64,000 nucleotides of DNA from JAGVPT01 sp963772165 (GCA_963772165.1 CAVYWA010000012.1:248001-312000), one strand, 5' to 3'; positions 37,992-49,900 are shown, numbered from the stretch's first letter. The notes: a model not told the origin generated them from the sequence alone. Numbers and translations: made by a program.

Positions 37992-38405
37992 TCAAAACGG
38001 AAGGTCGTCCTCTTTTGCCGGCGCGGCATCGGATGCGGGCACTTCGGCTTCACTGCCGTTTGTCGGCCGCTGACCTCCCCCGTCCAGCATGATCATTTGG
38101 TCGGCGACAATTTCTGTCATATACCTTTTCACTCCGTCTTTTTCGTAAGTGCGCGTCTGCAGCCTACCTTCAATGTAAACGCGCTTCCCTTTCTTCAACC
38201 ATTCGCCGCAAATTTCGGCAAGCTTCCTCCAGGCGACGATATTATGCCACTCAGTTCGCTCCTGAGCGTTTCCTTCCTGATCTTTCCACGAATCGCTTGT
38301 TGCAATTGAGAACGTTGCCACTGCAACGCCGGCACTTGTGTATTTCAGCTCAGGATCTTTCCCCAGATTCCCGATGAGCTGCACCTTGTTTAAGCTTTTA
38401 GACAT
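37992..38405 (-). CDS. ssb: Single-stranded DNA-binding protein
   Basis: The 137-residue protein has an OB fold (residues 1-105) with NKVQLIGNLGKDPELKYT, TEWHNIVAW and GRLQTRTYEKDG, then a short flexible linker and the acidic tip DDLPF. That tip is the docking site for repair and replication partners. The length is short for SSB because the linker is brief. The gene is alone; the AT-rich region 38406-38540 upstream should hold its promoter. Confidence 0.95.
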   Translation of the reverse strand: MSKSLNKVQLIGNLGKDPELKYTSAGVAVATFSIATSDSWKDQEGNAQERTEWHNIVAWRKLAEICGEWLKKGKRVYIEGRLQTRTYEKDGVKRYMTEIVADQMIMLDGGGQRPTNGSEAEVPASDAAPAKEDDLPF

Positions 38406-38540
38406 AAGACCCCCTCTTGTTGTTTAGTGTATTAGAAATCCGTCCGCCCCCTGGCAAACGGTATTAATTAATAAATAAATAATACGGGATTTTCTTTTAA
38501 AAAACAACCGGGACAAGCACGGAATTGTTCGGCGCCCCGT

Positions 38541-39500
38541 TCAGGGAGCCTGTCGTACAACCACAATCTCGTGACCGGTAAGGATAACAATTTTAGGGGT
38601 ATCTGTTGCTTTCTGAGACGGTACGAGCAGCGCACCACGAAATTCACTGTCCGGAGGAAGCCCGATCACCGCTTGAGAAGAAATCTGGAGTTGGGGTCTC
38701 CCATCCAACGAAAACACCTTGATTGATGAAGGAAATGTCACAACGACGTTATCCTTTGTGCTGCTAATAGCTTTTGGGCTTTCCGGCGACAGCAAAGAAA
38801 AGGAGTCGACATAATTGCCGAAGATGTCGTATGCGACAACCCGATGTGCGTCGAGAACAAACACGCGGTCAGCAGGAGTCACGGTAATATCGCGCGGATC
38901 GGACAGCGCACCCACCCCCCATGAATAAGAGCCGAACTCCATCTGGAAAATTTGATTCTGATCGAATTTAAGAACCCGCTTTCCCTGGGTTTCGAGAATG
39001 AATAATTCTCCCTGCGACGATATCCCGCATGCCGCCGGATAAAATTCCCCGCTGTACGACGACGGTAAATTCTGCTCGGTAAAAGACTGGACATAATTTA
39101 ATTTGCGGTCGAATTCCTGAACGCGTCTGTTGTTATAGTCCGCAACGTAAATATTCAATGGAAAGGATGCACACACACCTGTCGGCTGGTCGAATTCGAA
39201 ATTCCCCCACCCTTTGCCGCCGACAGATTTCACGACCGAACCGCCGGCAGAAAATTGCGTCAGCGCATTATTTCCGCCGTCAAGCACAAAAAGGCTGCCA
39301 TCAGCACCCAAGGCAAATGACGCGGCGTTGACAAAACTGCCGTACGTAAAATCCACGACACCCCCTGCCGGCAAAGCAGCCGAAGAATCCGGCTCCGACG
39401 CCTGGGGAATGGAACACTCTCCCGTTTTTGCCAGGAATGGAAGATCATACAGGGGAAACACTGCGAACATAAGCATCAATGCAACGACAAAGGGATTCAT
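38541..39500 (-). CDS. NHL-repeat beta-propeller protein
   Basis: The 319-residue protein starts with a hydrophobic segment (LMLMFAVFPLYDLPFL) that may be a signal peptide or membrane anchor. It then has NHL-type blades with repeated patterns such as LFVLDGGNNALTQF, IYVADYNNRRVQEF and LFILETQGKRVLKF. Such six-bladed propellers bind proteins or ligands at the cell surface; no catalytic role is indicated. It lies 35 bases downstream of the PIG-L-like gene on the same strand, so the two are probably co-transcribed. Confidence 0.75.
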   Translation of the reverse strand: MNPFVVALMLMFAVFPLYDLPFLAKTGECSIPQASEPDSSAALPAGGVVDFTYGSFVNAASFALGADGSLFVLDGGNNALTQFSAGGSVVKSVGGKGWGNFEFDQPTGVCASFPLNIYVADYNNRRVQEFDRKLNYVQSFTEQNLPSSYSGEFYPAACGISSQGELFILETQGKRVLKFDQNQIFQMEFGSYSWGVGALSDPRDITVTPADRVFVLDAHRVVAYDIFGNYVDSFSLLSPESPKAISSTKDNVVVTFPSSIKVFSLDGRPQLQISSQAVIGLPPDSEFRGALLVPSQKATDTPKIVILTGHEIVVVRQAP

Positions 39501-39535
39501 AGTTACGCCACCATTAATTCATCTTCATCGAGCGG

Positions 39536-41857
39536 TCAATGCGGTAATCCCGCGCCGACAAGGTTTGCCAGCAATGCATACGAAGCTTGATGAAAATCCA
39601 ACAGCCTCGGGAAAAGGTTTATTGCACAGTAAAATATTCTTCCTTCTTCTAAACGCTTTTCCAAAAGGAGGATGCGAGCGCCGGTTTTCATCAACGCTTT
39701 TGAGTCGCCGCCTTTCTTTTCCGTTAGGCCGCTGTAAGAAAGGGCGAACTGCTTTCCCGTAAAACTGCTCCCTTCAATTGTGTTGGGGAGAAGCAAGACA
39801 TCGTCGGTCGAATCGACAAACAGCTTCTCGTTGCAATCACCCGTCGACGAGTCAGAAAATGTAACTTCATCCCCCAAAAATGGATTTCTTCGCTCGATTC
39901 CATTTTGCGGGAGAATAATCAGTCTGCCACCATGCCTGAGCCAATGCTGCATTGAATCCAACTGCTCGCCTAACCCAAGAAATTTGTTGAAGGAAAATTG
40001 GTCGACGATGATCACAGCATTATCAAATATCTTTTTCGTCGAGACGCCGGTTGTGTCCAACAGCGTTGCTGCGACACCAAGGCGGCGAAGAGCGATCTGC
40101 ACGGGGCTGTTCTCAATCATAGAACAAATTGCGATTTGTGCTTTAGCATTGATTTTGACGTCAAGGGGCTGAACGACAAAATTCCCCACAGGATTCCCTA
40201 CGCCGGCCCAAATCGTTACTTCATGCGGGGCCGTCAGGATTGTATCCTTCCAAACCAGGCGAAGGGTGTCTGTTTCGATAAAATTTTTCCCTGGAAATTC
40301 TATCTTTTTTTCCGGCGATGAAACCACAGGGTCATTGATGTAGACGGCCCCTTTTGTCTTGTCCCGCACATTGCTTCTGAAACGCACGACAATAGCTGTA
40401 TCATGGTACATCATGACCCGCGGCGACAGCACTTCGGCGGAGCGGTATGGCGCAATGATAAGCGGTATTTCTTCTCTTGTACATGAAATTGTCGGTTCGG
40501 GTTTGAATCCTGATGGCTCACGATAAAAATCAGCGGTGTCCGCAGCTGCATGGCCTCAAATCCTTGCGGGGTTTCAGTCGAATTCAGGCTAATCGATCGA
40601 GGAGAGAGAACTCTAAATTGTGCACTGTCTTTCAAAGGGTAAAAAGTTTTTTGCGCTTCATTGACGATCCATTGTTTTTGAACAACTCCGGGGAAGAGGA
40701 TTTGGTTTTTGCCTGTATCGAAGGCGGTATTCAGCTTGCCGAATTGAAGAAAGAAAACCTGGATGGGAGTGACAACCGTATCGCTGACGCTGTACTGAAC
40801 TCTCACATCCAAGATCTCACAGCGAAGGTTTTCGAGTTGAAGTTTCCAGGTAGCCAGCACTCGCAAATCTGTCGGATCCAACGACTGCGCATGGCTTTGT
40901 ATGAACGCATCAACTTGAGCGATGGCAACACGGAGTATCTCAAGCTGTTTTTCGCGGTTTAACGTCTTAGCGATTGAAGCAATGGGACGAACCACTCCTT
41001 CCAGGTTTTTTAATGGTACACCAAGTTGAGGGAGTCCCTTGTCTAAAGGGAGCGACGATTTCACTTTTTCGGGAAACGCTTGAACATAGCGATGCGTGCT
41101 CCTTTCCTTCCACACAGGGATCCGGTATTTTAAACTTGCATAAAATCCTTCCGCGGTATGCGCCATGCTTGTATAGCTCTCCGACCAAACGGCGTCTCTG
41201 TGTTCAACGGGGACAACAACAGCGTTATGACTGTCGGGCATTTCGATAAAAAATCGTTTCATCCTCCATCGAAGCATTTTTTTCTTGTCATGGAGATTAT
41301 TCATAATCAGCTGCCGGAGATACGTGACGCGGGCCGATTCCTCGCTCATCGATAAAGCGTCACGGTCCAACACAATGACGTCGGGCTTCAGTTGAGTGAT
41401 CACACTGTCAAGGCGGTCGTTGAGCTGTTTTGGTCAGCGCCGTCGTAGGATGAAAGCAACTGCTGCTATTCGAAAATTCGTTGACGGGAATATTCAGAAA
41501 ATATGATTGCACGCCGAGGTAGGAAAGCGCTTGATACGCTTCTTCCTTCCTTCGTGCAGCAAGCTGGTAAAACATTTCACCGTTGAGGTCGCTTGGAATA
41601 TCTTCCCCGTTGGTCACGTAAGCGACGGCAACGCTTGCCCCGGTTCCAATTCTGAAATTCGCGATCGACGCGCGGTCTTCAAAGCCCGGAGCGAGCGCAA
41701 TGACCAGATACACGCTCGGGTTTTTTATTTGCCGTAGATCTTCTGCGGCCGCTTTGGCCCCATTTCGAGGGAAATACGGAGACTGCTGCGCATAGGCCGC
41801 AGAAAAAATGATAAAGAGAAACGCAGCGCAATGTTTCAATGACATTGTTGTTCCCAT
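39536..41857 (-). pseudogene. Secreted PIG-L-like (LmbE-fold) protein with altered metal site, two frameshifts
   Basis: Three consecutive frames join into about 773 residues. The first (from 41857 or 41845) has a signal peptide and a PIG-L-like core: VIALAPGFEDRAS, then AVAYVTNGED and ARRKEEAYQALSYLGV. An extra A near 41426 (CCAAAAC) shifts the frame; the middle part carries KPDVIVLDRD, VWSESYTSMAHTAEGFY and a coiled region. A second shift near 40455-40480 leads to the last part (APYRSAEVLSPRV to the end), which includes a beta domain and a glutamine-amidotransferase-like segment (HGGRLIILPQNG). The classical AHPDDE zinc motif of PIG-L deacetylases is replaced by ALAPGFED, so activity is doubtful. 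The NHL gene follows downstream. Confidence 0.6.
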
Positions 41858-41906
41858 CCAATTCTCAGGTAAAAGTGATTATTTTTTCAACTTCATAGGT
41901 AAAATA

Positions 41907-41945
41907 AAAAAGGTCGCCCGAAAAGCACGGGCAACCTTTTTCTTC
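41907..41945 (-). terminator. Intrinsic terminator after the PorV-like gene
   Basis: On the minus strand AAAAAGGTTGCCCG and CGGGCGACCTTTTT pair, with one mismatch, around a short loop, and a U-rich run follows (41901-41910). It lies about 20 bases after the stop of the PorV-like gene and would end the surface operon. Confidence 0.8.
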
Positions 41946-41962
41946 ATGACAATAGGTATTCC

Positions 41963-43009
41963 TTAAAAACCGAGCCTCACGGTGAACACATTAATCGAGG
42001 TCAGCAGGAGAACATGTTCGTACGCATAGTCGAGCGTAAAATTGACATCGCCTAAACTGTAGTTGATGCCCGCGCCAAACGTATAGTCGAAAATTTCGGA
42101 GGTTTGCCCTGTCTGATCCTTCGGAGCGTTCGGTGCATAATTATAGCCGCCGCGAAGGAAAAGCATGTTGTCGAAACCATACTGCAAGCCAAACTTATAA
42201 ACATCCGAACTATAGTTATTGTTCTCGAAATCGCCGAAAACGGTCACGTCATTCATTTCACCCAGTTTTTTATCATACGCCAGCGCAACGTCCATCTGCG
42301 ATGGAAGTTCAAATGAAGCCGCTTGGACGTCGTACCATTGAGTGCCTCGAATGTCGCCGACTGTTGTTCCCTGCCGGAGAAGATCTGAACCGGCATAGGT
42401 CATGTTCGGGCCGAGATTTTTTATTACAATGCCCAACTTCAATTCCGGGACGATAAGACCATTATACTGAACACCGGCGTCGACTGCAAACCCGGATGCC
42501 GTTGTACTCATAATAGTCTCGTTAATGAAATTGAAGTTTGCCCCAACAGAAATTCTGTCGCTGAGAATTTTTGAATACGTCAGCCCTGCGACCATATATG
42601 TTGGGGAGTATGTTGAGCCGGTTCCATCGGGATTATCCTCGGTGGTGACAGGGATATTGCCGAAGGCGAGAGATTTGAACGAAGCGGCAAAGGTCCCGGT
42701 GCTTCCAAAGTTAACCCCGACAGCTCCATAATCGACACCGATGTCCGCAAGATATGACTCGTGCGAAAAGAACGCCTCGGTATTGAATGAGCCGCGGGCC
42801 AAGCCTGCTGGATTCCAGAAGATCGCATCGACACCCGACGTAAATGCGATGTTGCTTCCGGCAAGTGCAATACCATCTGCACCAGTAGGGATCAAAAGTT
42901 CCTGCGCGCCTGCCGTCCCGGTGCGATTTGTATTTCCGGCAAACGCTGCTATGCACAGCATGGAGCTAACCGTAAAAATAGCTGCCAAGCGCTTTAGTAT
43001 GATATTCAT
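41963..43009 (-). CDS. PorV/PorQ-family outer-membrane beta-barrel protein
   Basis: The 348-residue protein has a cleavable signal peptide (about 1-25, ending near CIAAFAG). The N-terminal block TAGAQELLIPTGADGIALAGS and DAIFWNPAGLA are typical of the PorV/UPF0164 group. The rest is made of alternating beta strands and ends in a strand with terminal Phe (VFTVRLGF), as in outer-membrane barrels. PorV-like proteins act as shuttles for type IX secretion cargo. A GGAG site precedes the ATG. It is the last gene of the three-gene surface operon, and its neighbour upstream carries a type IX-like sorting domain. Confidence 0.85.
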   Translation of the reverse strand: MNIILKRLAAIFTVSSMLCIAAFAGNTNRTGTAGAQELLIPTGADGIALAGSNIAFTSGVDAIFWNPAGLARGSFNTEAFFSHESYLADIGVDYGAVGVNFGSTGTFAASFKSLAFGNIPVTTEDNPDGTGSTYSPTYMVAGLTYSKILSDRISVGANFNFINETIMSTTASGFAVDAGVQYNGLIVPELKLGIVIKNLGPNMTYAGSDLLRQGTTVGDIRGTQWYDVQAASFELPSQMDVALAYDKKLGEMNDVTVFGDFENNNYSSDVYKFGLQYGFDNMLFLRGGYNYAPNAPKDQTGQTSEIFDYTFGAGINYSLGDVNFTLDYAYEHVLLLTSINVFTVRLGF

Positions 43010-43074
43010 TGAATATCTCCTTCCAATTTTAAATTTTCAAATAGCAATGTTTTCATTTTCATTCCTTCCGATTC

Positions 43075-46000
43075 TCAATAGTGGTCTAAGAACTGCTGTT
43101 CCGGGATGATCGCAAACTTGAGCGTTTTCGTCCCCAAACTTCCGCAGTCGATGTAGGCGATATACATTCCTGCAGCAACCGGCAGTTTATTTTCATTCAG
43201 CAGATCCCAGTCCGAGAATTGTGTGAGGTCATTCTTCACGATTGTTCGGACGAGAATACCCGCAAGGTTGAAAATGCGAATCGTCGCACTCGAAGGTAAG
43301 TGCGTGAACCGAACCCATCTGTCATATTTACTCGATTCGAGTTTGTTAAATCCAAAATACGGATTTGGGAAAACATTGATTTGAGAAACATCTTGTTTAG
43401 CTAAAGACGCTGAATAACTTGCCTTAGGGACGGTAAAGGTAAAGACATCTTGACCAATCTGGAGAGGATTGTTATAGATTATCTTTATATCATCTCCGGT
43501 TGTGAATGTGGATCTATAGATCACCCAGTTCCAGGTTAAGCTGTCTATGACAGCCGCACTGGTGGGGTCAAGAGGAGTCATACTATTCGTGTACTTTGTA
43601 CTAACCGCCCATATGTACTCCCGATTCAGCGTATTCCAAACCTGGAATCCCGAGTTGGCCGGGTTTCCCGATCGGTCGTAAAACAGCAGATTAATCTGTT
43701 CGTTCTTATCCGTGCACCAAACCTCGAATGGAACCCTCACAACAAACGGTGCGGTGGAACCCGGATTTGGATTTAAGGGATGCGTTTTCATAGACGCGGG
43801 TGAGTGGACACCGATCAGGGTTGCGAGCGATCCGCCGGATTTGGTAATAATAACTGTATCTCCGTTTATTACTGTATCGCCCAAAACTCCCGTCCATCGC
43901 AGCTCATAATCCTGCTGCATAACAGCGACATTAGAAAGAGGAACGCCGCCTGAGGCAACATAATTAATTATCGAACCTGCTGCACTACCATCAGCATTCC
44001 CAAAAAAGGTGAAATCGGTGATGGTCCAGTTGCCGTTTGCATCTACGTATTCGCCGCTGGAAAGTGATAATGACGTTCCGTTTAAGACAACTTTACCTAT
44101 CGTCGTGGGGGCAACAAAACTGCCGCTCACGCTTACCTCTATTCCATTAACGTCGATTGGATTTACTCCCACATTATGGGCTATAGTGCCCGACGAACCG
44201 CCGGGGCCATAAAAACCATTAGCCTTAAAAAATGTGGTTTGGTCATAAAGGTCAGCGCCGCTGTATATCGTCTGATTCTGGAGCACGACATTCCCGGTCG
44301 TTAAATCAGTGAGATTCCACTGGTGCTGGGTTACAAGCTGATTTGCTATCGAAGTTAAAGTGTCAGAGCTGGTTATATCTACAACAGGTGCAGCATAACC
44401 ATCATCATACATAGTATAATTTGTTATGAGAGGCAAACTGGGTGCCGAATGTGATGTTAAAGTAATGACCTCACCTCCGGCAAAGATCCCGTTTGAATCT
44501 CTGGCGATATTGCCAAACATTATACTGTTCGTCAGCTTATTAAACGTATAGGGAATTACGGTGCCGATGCTGGAATTGAGACTGGTTGGACTAATAATAG
44601 AATCAATCGTAATACCGGCAGGCACTTGCAGTAAAACTCCGTCGCAATAGTCGTATCCGGGTGAAACCACATTTACCGTATAATTAATTGTAAATTCACC
44701 CTTTGTTTCAGTCCAGACACCTGCAACAGATACGCTAGAACCAGTGAGGTCACCGGTCTTCGCCAATTTTTTGATCTTGGATGCTGGCGGAGTGATATCA
44801 GTCCAGATTCCACTCGCACCGACTGCATATAATTCATTGTGGAACGATACCTGATATTGATCGCCGGTGATAAGCGGCGGATTAACAACATTTACATTAG
44901 CTTTTGCATCCGCAGTTCCGGTGTGAACGACGTTCGAAAAAGCTCCTGTCGACGGAGCAGTCGCACCGGGCGCCAGCGTTTGTGCGCGGACATCCATAAT
45001 GTGACCGGAGATGGGGCTTTCCAAATTATTGGGCTCAACCCCGGCTCCATTGTAGCTGTACGCCGTTACTACGAAATAGTAGTCGCGGTCGTTAATAATC
45101 GGAGCGCCTGAAAATTCATCCTGAGTGATCGTAATAGAATGTTGAACACCCTGCCTCGATCCAAACTGAACAGGCTTCGTGATGATAAATCCCGTCGTGG
45201 CGTCGAATACCAAATCACTAATGATCCCTTGGCTCGTCGCCAGGTCATACGTGGCAAGGCGCACAGCGCCATTGGGCGAATTCGCCGGGAGCTGATAAAC
45301 ATTGTATCCCTGGAAGGCGTATCCATGGTCGGTGAAACTTTCTTCCGTTGCATCGGATGCCTGGTTTCCCCAGCTGAGAACGATTTTTCCGTCAAGCTGC
45401 GCAACTTGCACTACGGGTGCGGGCGGCGGGGATGGAAGATTAAAGAAAAAGTCGTACGCAGTCTGAGCTAACTGGTCGTTGTATTTCAGAAGCGAGACGC
45501 TCGACAAATTGTCGCTACCTTGAGCAGCCAACGCTGCGACGACAACTTGCTGCGTATCTCCCGGTAACATAGAAAAAGCTCCTGAGCACAGGGCCATTCT
45601 AACGTCTCCAGGAGGAGAAACCCTGGCAGGCCCGATGAATGTAGGCCCAACGCCGGTAACCGGATCGCCGGGATAGCAATAATTGGTACCGCCGGTGACC
45701 GAGGTTGGAAACGGCAGCCCCGTGGTACTGATCAATCCTCTCATGAGGTTGTACCATTGCGGAGTACCATCCGGGCCGTTAGATTGAAGTTCCGGATCTC
45801 CGAACGTTGCGTTACCGTTGATGAAGAACGTGAACGCTGTCATCGGCAAATTCTTGTATCCTCCAACACGCTGCAGGTTGAAGATAGCCGTATCGGTTGC
45901 GGCTCCCGGAACCTTAGGACCCTGGAAGAAGTCAAAGCCTGCCGACGGTGGTGCTAAATTTATGCTTGCAAAGTTCGCGTCCCTTGGCTCACCGTTGTAA

Positions 46001-46950
46001 ACATAACCAAGGCTCAGCGACGTATCACAACCGGTTGCATCATCTCCGGCGAATCCAAGATCAGGGTCGCACCACTGTGCGACGTACATCGAATCTAATT
46101 TCTGACCGCTCTTGTTAATGAATTTATAGCTGAGAAAAATGGTGTTTCCCAGTGCTCCTGGGCGGTTGTATGCCCAGATCGTGCGCTGTACTTCAATCCC
46201 GATAGGGTTCGAAGAATATAGCGCTAGGGTCAGTGTCGGGTTCAAATCGTTCATCACCATCCACTGAGTCTGGTCTGCACCCGGAAAACCCGGAATGTCG
46301 ATGTTCGGTTCATACACGCCGTCACCGTTCACATCCGTGTACGGCGCCCCTTGGGCTGCCGGCCATTGATTCCAATCGTTCCAGTATTGCTGGAGAAGAA
46401 CCGAGGCGCTGGAGCTTTGGAATTGGTTGATGTATCCCACCTCACTGGCCTGCAGAAGAGCAGTTTCAATAGCTATGGTATCTGCATTCGTGGTCGGTTT
46501 GATGTCCGGCCGAACCCGATAAATCCTATTGCTGGTGCTGCTCGGATCATCAGCGACAGGCGCGGTCGTTGCCGTTCCCGGCGTGATAATTCTTCCAGCT
46601 TGCAGCCCGTGATTATAGGTCGAACCGCCGCAATAGAGTGTGTCGTTCTTGAAGGCTGTCCATACAAGGCCATCCTCAAAAATACAGGTCCCTGATGGCT
46701 GGCCTATCGGGAATTCGAAACCCTCATTGCTCGTGGTATACGGGTTAAAGGATCCGTCTCCATCGTTTGAATAGTAGTTAAAGATATTGTTTATGTCCAT
46801 CGGAGCATAAACGCCGTTCGTTTGTACCTTATATATCTTCTTGCTGCCGTCCTTGGTCGCGCGGCCCTCGGCTTGTGCCGTTGGCGACACAATCCAAGAC
46901 ACAAGAAGAAGAGTTGCGACAATCGCGCTAAGAATTTCTTTGCGGACCAT
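43075..46950 (-). CDS. Large secreted protein with type IX secretion-like C-terminal domain
   Basis: The 1291-residue protein has a signal peptide (residues 1-26, ending SPTAQAEG). The first third resembles secreted surface proteins of Ignavibacteria with no named domain. Near residues 495-640 a fibronectin-III-like stretch appears (VVQVAQLDGKIVLSWG, GYNVYQLP, YYFVVTAYSYNG). The last about 85 residues (NVFPNPYFG, VRFTHLPSSATIRIFNLAG, AAGMYIAYI) match the T9SS type A/FlgD-like sorting domain. AGGAGG lies upstream of ATG 46950, which is why this start is preferred to the longer frame. It lies 31 bases after the TonB receptor gene and 65 bases before the PorV-like gene. The cargo's role is unknown. 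Confidence 0.8.
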   Translation of the reverse strand: MVRKEILSAIVATLLLVSWIVSPTAQAEGRATKDGSKKIYKVQTNGVYAPMDINNIFNYYSNDGDGSFNPYTTSNEGFEFPIGQPSGTCIFEDGLVWTAFKNDTLYCGGSTYNHGLQAGRIITPGTATTAPVADDPSSTSNRIYRVRPDIKPTTNADTIAIETALLQASEVGYINQFQSSSASVLLQQYWNDWNQWPAAQGAPYTDVNGDGVYEPNIDIPGFPGADQTQWMVMNDLNPTLTLALYSSNPIGIEVQRTIWAYNRPGALGNTIFLSYKFINKSGQKLDSMYVAQWCDPDLGFAGDDATGCDTSLSLGYVYNGEPRDANFASINLAPPSAGFDFFQGPKVPGAATDTAIFNLQRVGGYKNLPMTAFTFFINGNATFGDPELQSNGPDGTPQWYNLMRGLISTTGLPFPTSVTGGTNYCYPGDPVTGVGPTFIGPARVSPPGDVRMALCSGAFSMLPGDTQQVVVAALAAQGSDNLSSVSLLKYNDQLAQTAYDFFFNLPSPPPAPVVQVAQLDGKIVLSWGNQASDATEESFTDHGYAFQGYNVYQLPANSPNGAVRLATYDLATSQGIISDLVFDATTGFIITKPVQFGSRQGVQHSITITQDEFSGAPIINDRDYYFVVTAYSYNGAGVEPNNLESPISGHIMDVRAQTLAPGATAPSTGAFSNVVHTGTADAKANVNVVNPPLITGDQYQVSFHNELYAVGASGIWTDITPPASKIKKLAKTGDLTGSSVSVAGVWTETKGEFTINYTVNVVSPGYDYCDGVLLQVPAGITIDSIISPTSLNSSIGTVIPYTFNKLTNSIMFGNIARDSNGIFAGGEVITLTSHSAPSLPLITNYTMYDDGYAAPVVDITSSDTLTSIANQLVTQHQWNLTDLTTGNVVLQNQTIYSGADLYDQTTFFKANGFYGPGGSSGTIAHNVGVNPIDVNGIEVSVSGSFVAPTTIGKVVLNGTSLSLSSGEYVDANGNWTITDFTFFGNADGSAAGSIINYVASGGVPLSNVAVMQQDYELRWTGVLGDTVINGDTVIITKSGGSLATLIGVHSPASMKTHPLNPNPGSTAPFVVRVPFEVWCTDKNEQINLLFYDRSGNPANSGFQVWNTLNREYIWAVSTKYTNSMTPLDPTSAAVIDSLTWNWVIYRSTFTTGDDIKIIYNNPLQIGQDVFTFTVPKASYSASLAKQDVSQINVFPNPYFGFNKLESSKYDRWVRFTHLPSSATIRIFNLAGILVRTIVKNDLTQFSDWDLLNENKLPVAAGMYIAYIDCGSLGTKTLKFAIIPEQQFLDHY

Positions 46951-46981
46951 AAAATGTTCCTCCTGGATTTTCGTATTCTTC

Positions 46982-49900
46982 TTAGTATTCAATTTGGACT
47001 CCGAATCTTATTTGCCGGGGACTCAAATAGTTGTTGGCATTGGTGCCATTATAGGCGCTGTTATAGACAGATTGATAAAGGGTCGGATTATACTGTGCAC
47101 TAGCATACGCCTGTCCTTGAGATGTGCCTAACCAGCCGTCATTTGCCGGGTCGCCAGTCCTTATGAACACATTATTTGCATTTTGTGTATTGAGGAGGTT
47201 CTGGACATATATATAGAACATGGCATCCAATGAGCCGATCGTCACCGTCTTATCAATGCGAAGATCAACTTCGAACGTCCATGGAGTTGTCGAATATCCA
47301 ATCGGTTCCAAAGGCACCTGGAAGCGGGCATCGCCTATGTTATTCTGGGATATCGTCTCAAGCGTGTACGGATAGCCGCTACCAAATTGCATCAGCAGGT
47401 TCAGTCCTGCACGTTGGAGTATAGGCCCGCCGTCATTCTTTGCAAAGCGGTAATCAATGTTGAGGCTTCCGGTATTTTCCTGGCTAAACGAAGTCGGGAA
47501 AGGTATGTTGGCGGTGTAGCCGTGTTGGTCGGAAGCACCTCCCGCAGAGCTGTTTGGACCCGACCCCGTGCCTTCAGCGCTTGCAAAAGTATAATTGAGT
47601 TGAGCTTCCACTCGATTTGTGCGGCGGAGTGTAACTTTAAACTCAACACCTTTGCTCGTTGCGAAATCGCCGTTAACAAGTGTATAATAACTTCGATCAC
47701 TTGCAACCGTTCCGTCAGGGAGAATCAAGCGGAATTGGATCTGGTCCTCAATGTTCTTATAGAACGTAGTAACATCGAATGAAGCATTGTCTCCGATCTG
47801 CTGCGAGAAACCAAGCTCATACTGAGTGGTCCGCTCCGGCTGCAAGCCATAACCGACAGGAGTTTGATAGTAATTCCCGCCATGCAGAATATTGTAAAGC
47901 AGTCCCATGCCGCCGTATGAGTCGATTAATTCGGACTCCTGGATGAACTTACCGTACTGGGCATGGAAGACGGTAACATCGCTGACAGGAAAAGAGGCAC
48001 CTATACGCGGGCTTACCTGCTGCGTAACGGGCGTCTTTTTCATCGACGACGTTGATACTACGTTGAGCGAATCATTAAAATTGATACCTGCAGGATCAAC
48101 AAATGCCCTGCTGTCAGGATTAATGTAATCGTATCTCAACCCAAAATTGAGGTTAATGTCTGAAAGTTCGATTTTATCCTGAAGGTATACTGCACCGTTA
48201 ACCGGATGCGGCGGGCCAAAATCCACTACGTTATTCCCAACCATCACATCGCTGTTAATCGGGTTCCCAAATTCATCGTAACCGTAGTTGTTAGACCCCG
48301 TTGCTCGCAGCGCGGCTTCTTGCTCCGCCACCGTTGTCAGTTGTGTGTTGTGCAAGATAGAATACATACTGAGAACGTCTTGTCCGCCAAAGTGGCGAAT
48401 GGTGTAGTACGTGTATTCACCACCGAACTTCAAGGACTGATTTTCAAATTCCTTAGTGAAGTCCAATCGGCCGCCGACAGAAGTTTCTGAAGTAATGCCG
48501 GGAGTAGTCGCAAGAAGCGTTCCCGGTTGGTCAATCGAAACGCCGCCGCCGCTCGCCGGGCCAAAAATATTCCATGCTGAGTTCGTGAGAGAGGCTGAAC
48601 CGCCGTTAAACGTGGGATTGGAGAGCGTATCACCGTACGCCGCGAAATTCCCTTTAAGCGATGGATCCCAGCCCGTCTTATAAAAGTTCCTGTAATAATT
48701 TACGTTGAGTTCGTAATATGTCTTGGGATTAAAGAATTGCGTCAATTTAACATTGCCGAACCCATTTTCGTATGAATTAATCGGCAGCCTTTGGGTGTCG
48801 AATATCGTTGCGATACCCGCCGGGTCCTGTGAGAACACATCCGAATAAGCCCCTGAAGCTCGCAGCTGGATATTGCCAAGGTCAAACAACAGCGTGCCCG
48901 TGTACGAATACTGGTCAAGTTGGCCGCCGATGAGGTTTCCCCCTGCGTAATCCACATTAAGGGTATCGGCGATCGCTGTGTTCGGATGCTTGGCCGTGAA
49001 CTGAGGCGCTGCGATCAATCCTGCATAATTAAACCCGCTCCAGAATCTTGGGTTTGCGTACCCGAAGTTTGTGCCTGCACCGGTCGTGCCGTTCTGGCCG
49101 CTTTGGCTTGCAGCGACAAACGATCCGGGGTCGCGGTAGAACTGATTCTCTGCAGTTCCGAAAAACCGCACCTTATCAGAGACAACGGGGCCGCTTATCG
49201 AACCGACGTAATCGGAATAACCATAGGAGTATCCTCCCAAGGCTTCTTTTCCTTGCGACGTATAATTATCCGTTTCTGCACGGAGAGAGAGTTTCATCTT
49301 CTCGCCGCCGGTCCGAAGCTGTGTGCTGACAATACCGCCGTTTGCCCCGCCAAACTCTGCCGGGTATCCTCCGGTCTGCACTTCGATTTGTTCAACAGCA
49401 TCCGGTGAGATTGTCACTCCGCGTCCACCGTTATAAACGTCCGTAACGTTGACGCCTTCAAGCGAGAAACCGGTTTCATCTGCACGGCTCCCTCTAACAT
49501 AAACAAGGTTGTTTCTCAGTACGACACCGGGCTGCAGCGAAGCCGCTTCAGTCACATTTCGGATTGGAATCGTGCTCAAGAAATCGCCATTGAGAATTCG
49601 CACTTCGTTCGTTGCGGATTTCTCGACGAGAGGCCTTTGAGCAACAATCAGAACCGTTCCAACCTTTACGCCTTCGGCGGGGAGCGCAAATTTGGCTTCC
49701 GCCACAAGGCCTTCGTGGACTTCAATATTAGAAATTGTGATCTGCTGGTACCCAATGTACGACGATATTAAAGTGTACGTTCCTGCATTAATATTCGCGA
49801 TACTAAAAACACCATTGGCGTCGGTAGTAGCACCAAATGATGTGCCTTCCACTCTCACAGTGGCTCCGACAAGCGCTTCGCCCGTTTCGTGATCGGTCAC

